Below are positions 59,161 to 64,000 of a stretch of DNA of 64,000 nucleotides, in pieces. The stretch is from Microvelia longipes (taxonomy: Eukaryota; Arthropoda; Insecta; Hemiptera; Veliidae). The stretch is from contig JACMZG010001914.1 of NCBI GenBank assembly GCA_018340805.1, positions 19,136,947-19,200,946 of the forward strand, given 5' to 3'. Each line of letters opens with the position of its first letter. Position 1 is the first letter of the stretch. The notes beneath the pieces were generated by a model. That model did no database searches. It worked only from the letters and a program-made list of their open reading frames with translations, and had not been told where the DNA came from. A program made the translations under genes and the position numbers.

Positions 59161-60180
59161 ACCTTACCTCATTTTTCTTTCTAACTTTGCAAATCAAAAA
59201 GAGTGGGAGGGGACTAAAAAGATCCTTCATGTTTTATGTTTAAGGGGTTAGCATATCAGTAGTAGTGCCAAGTTAACTGTTGTCGATCAAAACGGGCTCG
59301 AACCATTTTTGACTAAACGTTTGTGCCGCAAGCCTAACATTTGTTGGGCTAACAAACCTTTAACTTTTGTGTGTTTGTATAACCTCATTGTAACAGATGG
59401 TACTATTGACTAATTTTGAACACGCTTATTTATTACCTTGTAAACTTTTAAGAAAGTAACTTGTGAGTGAGTGTTCACTTAAAGTTCTCTGATAAAACAT
59501 TTTACTACTTCTTACTACATTTAGTAAAAATTAAATAAATCACTACGACAATTTATCGTGCTGTCATATTTATCGATTTTGTGTCGGAGAATTTTTCCTC
59601 TACTGGTATAATTCGTCATACATGCCTCGATATTAAGGTCGTACCACATTTTGTAACAAAAACCAACCGCATTACTAGTGAAACTATTTCTCTTTCAACC
59701 ATTTCCACATGCCACATCCTCTTGCTACATAAATCAACTCCCTTGAAAATCAAATAATTGTCTCAAAGTCTGGGTTATTGGTGTTTTTGTTTTTTGCGGG
59801 TTTTAATGCTATTTGTTGTTTTTTATTGTTACTTTATTTCGACATTGGTTTTAAATTAGCTTGTTATATTGTCTTAAAAGGTTCACTACATTTTTTTGGA
59901 CATAAAGAAAGTCATTACATTAACATTTAAAGAAAGTGTGACTACGATCTTCCTCCCTCTAGCGTCATACTTACTATATCTTTTGACTCAGTTTTCTTTT
60001 TATCACTGTTATATTCATTCTATTGGCAAATTGAGTGTCTGGTTTCTTAAGAAATATAAGTGCATATTACGAAGACTATACTTATGACATATGGCGAATG
60101 GATTCTTACATGTATTAGCTTGAAGTTTTAAAATTGTAATATGTTTTGTTGATTTATTTATAACTTTATGTAATTTTAAT
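59161..60180. other. No gene; possible tRNA-like trace
   Basis: Minus-strand GGTTCGAGCCC at about 59294-59304 is a perfect box B, but no matching cloverleaf could be drawn. Otherwise nothing recognised. Confidence 0.4.
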
Positions 60181-60182
60181 TT

Positions 60183-61118
60183 CTACAAAAGTTATAAAAT
60201 ATAACTTGAATTGTCGGAATAATTGGATTGTAGGTTTATTACTTACTAACAGCTTTCTATTTTAAAATTCTATTGATATTACTGCATGTAACTTAAATTT
60301 TCAGATTTAAATAATATTTTAATTTATATAATTTAATACTACCGAGTTTTGCTAAACATAAATAGTTGACACAATATAATTGTAGGAGAGACACCTAGGA
60401 AATGCAACAAGCAAAATGCAATGTTACCCCTAGGAGTTGTTACATTATTCGACATTCGTCATCATTGTAGCTCGACATTATGTCATGTACCACTCTGTTT
60501 TGTTACGTCTAACTCATCAGGGCGCCGACAGAGCCTGAACTCACTCTGACCTTTAATTAAAATTCATACTTCATGCTTGGAAAGCAAAATGTATATTATT
60601 TGATACCACCGAGTTTTGCCAAAGATGATTAGTTGACACAATATAATTGTGGGAGAGGCACTTAGGAAGTATAAAAAGCAAAATGCAATGCTACATCTGG
60701 GAACTGTTCTGTCATTCGACATTCGTCATCATATTGATCTCTAGACATAATGACATGTCACACTCTGTTTTGTTACGTCTTACTCGGCAAGGAGCCGACA
60801 GAGCTTAATCTCACTTTGACCTTCAATTAAAATTCCGAAAAATTATAATGTGAAGTATTTACCAGAGACGAGTTGAATGATGGAACAGTTCCAATATGTA
60901 GCATTGCATTTTATTTCTTACATTTCCTAGGTGGACTATTATTTTGTGTCAATATTTTAATTACTGACCATTAACTCCCTATTTTTAAAATTTTATAGAA
61001 ATTCAAGTTATATAATTTGAATTATCAGAATTATTGGATTATATTACTTACTAATAGCTTTGCATTAAATTCTGTTAAAGGTTATAGTATGTAACATGTG
61101 AATTTTTCAGATTTATTT
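60183..61118. repeat. Compound repeat: flanking direct repeats around tandem and inverted units
   Basis: Outer direct repeats of about 115 bp (60200-60310 and 61005-61118, e.g. TTACTTACTAAYAGCTTT) enclose two ~245-bp tandem units (60336-60590, 60600-60845). The units share CCGAGTTTTGCYAAA, GTTGACACAATATAATTGTR, AGCAAAATGCAATG, TTCGACATTCGTCATCAT and CACTCTGTTTTGTTACGTCT. A third, partial unit at 60863-60945 is inverted. No ORF. Confidence 0.7.
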
Positions 61119-61448
61119 GATTGTACTTAAAATAACTTTCTAATAGTTATTTTTCCAGTTCCTTTCTTTTTATTGTTCTGCAATACTGATATAAACCCTG
61201 GAGTAGGAAAATACTATAAAAGCAATGATAATTTTTACTATCCAGCACATATGAAGCCGTAAACTTGGTATTTCTGTTATATATCACGTCAATAAAGATC
61301 TCTGAACGCGTTTAAAGGAAATTTTATTATCATAAACGAGTGATACGTTTTCATTAAAAATTTATGAAAGAGATTATAAAATAGTAAAAAAACAATTTTA
61401 TTTTCCTTTAATTTATAAGCAGTTACTTAGAAATATTGTAGTGTTTAG

Positions 61449-62012
61449 TTTTTTTACTTTTCCTCATGTATACTGTAGGTATATGTATTTAATAAGTATA
61501 CTAAATACCTGTAAATAAATTCATGTATTTAATAAGTTTCGTTTCATTACGGCAAGTATATATCTACGGCAAGTATTGGATCATAAAAGATAAGCAGCAT
61601 TGAGGTCAGTGTCTGGATGGATAACCACTAGAAATAAAATGTATGCATATACAATATGAGGACGAACAAAGCGAGTCAGATGACTTGTTTCAGTATAAAT
61701 TTAGGGATTTCCGAGTCCGAAGTAATTAGGATGAGCGTAGTGAACCAAGGCGGAGGGGAAAAGTTAAAAATAAAATAAAATAAAATGCCCGTTTTAGGGC
61801 CTTTCGGCCCATCAGGGGACCACCTCAGGTGGGTTGCATCTACTGCACTCTAAGAAATAATTAAAGTTGGCGAAATTTTTTTAATACAAATACTATTCAT
61901 AAAACCTTAGAGCATAGCCCGGGCTGCGAACCCCGGACCTCCGGTGCCGAAATCGAACGCCTTTACGATCACGGCCACGGAGGCAGACAGTTACGAGTTA
62001 CCCGGATTTTTT
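61449..62012 (+). repeat. Repeat S copy split by a SINE
   Basis: The 5' end TTTACTTTTCCTCATGTATA at 61453, 5S-like AAGCAGCATTGAGGTCAGTG + TCTGGATGGATAACCAC (61592-61635), hairpin monomers (TGAGGACGAACAAAGCGAGT), then GAGGGGAAAAGTTA. The S 3' end resumes after the SINE as TTACGAGTTACCCGGATTTT. Confidence 0.7.
61764..61985 (-). mobile_element. tRNA-derived SINE, near full length, nested in S
   Basis: Minus-strand head: GCCTCCGTGGCCGTGATCGT + AAAGG (box A) and GGGGTTCGCAGCCC (box B). The body has CAACCCACCTGAGGTGGTCC and GATGGGCCGAAAGGCCC, and an (ATTTT)n tail lies at about 61765-61785. AGTTA flanks both sides, consistent with a short target duplication inside S. Copies at 39539-39760 and 40850-40930 are older. 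Confidence 0.75.
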
Positions 62013-62494
62013 TAAACTGATAAGGGACTTTTGTAATGTTATGCTTCACTCCATTCTCTCAATTTTTGATTGATTTATTATTTATTGTGTCTTGTTAACA
62101 AGGAGGAACAAAAACTAATTTTATCCTATATTTTATTCCCTATATCAAGAATAGAGAATAGAAAAAATAAAATCTTTTGTATAAGATGCGTTAGAAAAAT
62201 GTGCAGGTTTTCTTAAAACAAAGAAGAAATTGTGTAAGGAAATCCCCCAAGTGATACGAAGGGAAACAAGGTATTTGCAGGGTTTTACCTAATTTTCCAC
62301 ATAATTAGGTTGTTTCCCTTACTTAATACACTTTATTTAGTAGCATTAAATATAATGGTATTGTAACCAAACCTTCTTATAACCTTTTAGAGGTTTGAGC
62401 GAATTTTTATTAGAAAATTATGCATATAAGAAAAATCTCTCTCTTCACTTCCATCATCTGAATTAAAATTACAGAAATGTAGGGATAGTTTCTT

Positions 62495-62563
62495 TCTTGC
62501 GTCTATGTACATTAGTACATAGACGCAAGATAGTTGCGATAATAATAAATTATTATTGCAACT
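62495..62563. repeat. Two adjacent hairpins
   Basis: 62495-62510 and 62515-62530 (TCTTGCGTCTATGTAC) are perfectly complementary over 16 bp with a 4-base loop. Directly after, AGTTGCGATAATAAT / ATTATTATTGCAACT (62532-62563) forms a second near-perfect hairpin. Confidence 0.85.
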
Positions 62564-63136
62564 GCTTACTAATATTTATTATCTCTTAATCGTGTTTTCA
62601 AATAGTAAATTTAGTCCATGTAGGTATTGTTAAGCCAAGAAGAAGATAATTAATATTAAAAAGGGATCTTTATTTTTATGCCAAGTTCTCAGGAAAAGTT
62701 TCCTCGAGTTCTCAAGATATTTACTTGTTATGAAAAGTTAAAAGACTTTCCTCTCATAGAGAAAATAGCAATTATAAAACTTTCCACTGAATTTCCCCCT
62801 TGTTATTAAAACCGAGTAAGTTAAACTGACAGACAGGCGCATTCTAGTTAGACAAAAAGTTTAAGAACTTGTATTGTGGAGTTAGGAATTAAACAAGAAC
62901 CTTTTGGAAAAGGAGTGCGACCTCTAGTCATTTTAAAGGTTTGTTGAATTCATAAAGTTAACCTTATTATTCTTGTATGTGAGTTGGTAAAGAATTGTTA
63001 AGTAAATTTTTAAAGCTTAATCATAAAAACGCTTATTTTACTTGGGTATACTTGAGCTTAATTAACAATGCCGGTTAGTAAATCCTTAAGAGATTGATGC
63101 CGATGCTTAAAAATATGTACAAATATATCATTTTCA

Positions 63137-63330
63137 TTTCTCGCCGTGTTCCGTGGGAGCCATTTTTGTACTGACTGTATGGGATATGAGGCTAACCAGG
63201 GCAGAACTAGTGGTTAGGTAACCCTTTCCATTCTACCTTTCTATTCTATGGCATTACTTAACCCTTTAGATATTGTAGAGGTCATTGATATAGATGCAAA
63301 CATATACTCAACAATATATGTAAAATTAAT
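63137..63330 (-). repeat. Element X, diverged body fragment
   Basis: CCGTGTTCCGTGGGAGCCAT, TTTTTGTACTGACTGTATGG, GGCTAACCAGGGCAGAA match element X minus-strand body (51130-51300), ending at a (TA)n tract. Confidence 0.6.
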
Positions 63331-63367
63331 ATATATATATATAATATATATATATAATATATATATA

Positions 63368-63417
<50 letters not shown>

Positions 63418-63430
63418 TATATAATATTTA
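63330..63430. repeat. (TA)n microsatellite
   Basis: Long interrupted TA tract adjoining the element X fragment. Confidence 0.9.
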
Positions 63431-63555
63431 AATAAATATATTTTTTTATTTATTTATATGTATGTGTTTGTGTGTAATAGTGATAGGGTGGGGAGGCAAA
63501 GCCAGGCAAATAGGCCACGTAGGTAGGCCCTTCTTGCCAGCCCTGATTCCTTAGT

Positions 63556-63817
63556 CTACAATGCAACACCCACAAGGCCAGAGGAGCTACTAGGATTAGA
63601 AGTAAATGTTTTAATTCCAATATCAGCACAGATTATGATAGAATTCTCATTACCTTCTCGCACTACTGAAAGGGTCGCGATTATCATGATAGCATAGACC
63701 TCTGCTTGAAACATTGTAGTATGAAGCCCAAGAGAGTAACTTAGTTCTACAGAATATTTAAGATTATATTCCCTTGAACCAGTGAAGCTCTTTCTGCCTG
63801 TCTTGGAGGTAGTTCGT
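63556..63817 (-). pseudogene. LINE RNase H domain remnant
   Basis: Minus-strand translation gives RTTSKTG...EYNLKYSVELSYSLGLHTTMFQAEVYAIMI, then IIICADIGIKTF...SSSGLVGVAL and a TAG at 63556-63558. This follows the RNase H1 domain found in Jockey/R1/I-type LINEs: TDGSKT at the start, the S-LG-x-x-A/TT-V/MFQAEVYAI helix with its catalytic Glu, and the (S/A)D-S-Q motif. Two active-site areas are damaged: TDGS appears as TTSK and SDSQAA as ADIGIK. The downstream part of the polyprotein is absent; upstream, sequence to the window end contains stops. An old truncated fragment, with exact clade uncertain. Confidence 0.65.
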
Positions 63818-64000
63818 TCGAGTTAGTTCGTGATTAGCTTTTTCTACTGTGTGAAACTGCTAAATTATTTACGGTGTAAAACTGCTAATATTGTTTTTAA
63901 TGGCTACCTTGCTATCGCTCTCTAGACCTAGACTTCAGAATATAGTCTTTGCCATTATACCTTTTCTGTGAGTTCAAATTTACTATTTTCGCTGACCCAG

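Noticed and set aside
59280..59360. tRNA gene suggested by a perfect box B (GGTTCGAGCCC, minus strand)
   Set aside because: No acceptor or anticodon stem forms around it, and box A is not convincing.

Overview
The window looks like eukaryotic, most probably invertebrate animal, nuclear DNA. It is strongly AT-rich, full of (TA)n tracts, and built almost entirely from interspersed and tandem repeats. I found no host protein gene, operon, Shine-Dalgarno-led ORF or phage module. Every recognisable protein fragment belongs to a retroelement: a Ty1/copia element, two Penelope-like element (PLE) tails and a LINE RNase H remnant. All of them are broken. The species cannot be named from this; an arthropod would fit the copia primer site and the TE mix, but that is inference.

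Layout. 0-5 kb: fragments of (TA)n-linked families Y and S, a PLE endonuclease tail, and a Tc1/mariner-type MITE with perfect 25-bp TIRs and TA duplications. 5.7-8.7 kb: a 303-bp MITE (family B), element X copy 1 ending in a cluster of GC-rich triloop hairpins, and a second PLE tail with an inverted copy of its own 3' end. 10.7-16.8 kb: a second family B MITE, a foldback, then a complete but dead copia element (LTRs, 5-bp TSD, half-tRNA primer site, gag, protease, integrase, reverse transcriptase deleted, RNase H) with a 940-bp TIR element nested in its leader. 18-30 kb: several copies of composite repeat S, which carries a 5S-rRNA-like segment; a 39-bp minisatellite; element W; foldbacks. 31-38.3 kb: a degenerate tandem field, a tRNA-derived SINE, and a 4.4-kb composite repeat made of 119-bp monomers in a ~1.5-kb higher-order unit. 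39.5-47.8 kb: tRNA-type SINEs, Y and S copies, a 187-bp-arm foldback, a 67-bp array with a palindrome in each unit, and element X copy 2. 50-53.8 kb: element X copy 3 (minus strand) split by a P-element-like MITE with an 8-bp TSD, then a dimeric ~131-bp satellite. 54-64 kb: decayed tandem repeats, Y copies, a degenerate X end, a direct/inverted repeat compound, an S copy with a nested SINE, and a LINE RNase H remnant.

The most unusual thread is structural. Small hairpins with GC-rich closing stems and a GAA (or AAA, GTA) triloop recur in otherwise unrelated contexts: the 3' cluster of element X, the body of repeat S, the dimeric satellite, and the start of the 34-kb composite. Many repeat families also share a TGACGTCA palindrome and a 5' end beginning TTAGYGAATTTYC followed by a hairpin and then (TA)n. 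Element X resembles non-autonomous Helentron-type elements in layout, though this is unproven.

Tandem arrays at 34-37.8 kb and 45.5-46.1 kb differ between units mostly by single-base losses, so residual long-read assembly error should be considered before trusting any frameshift here.
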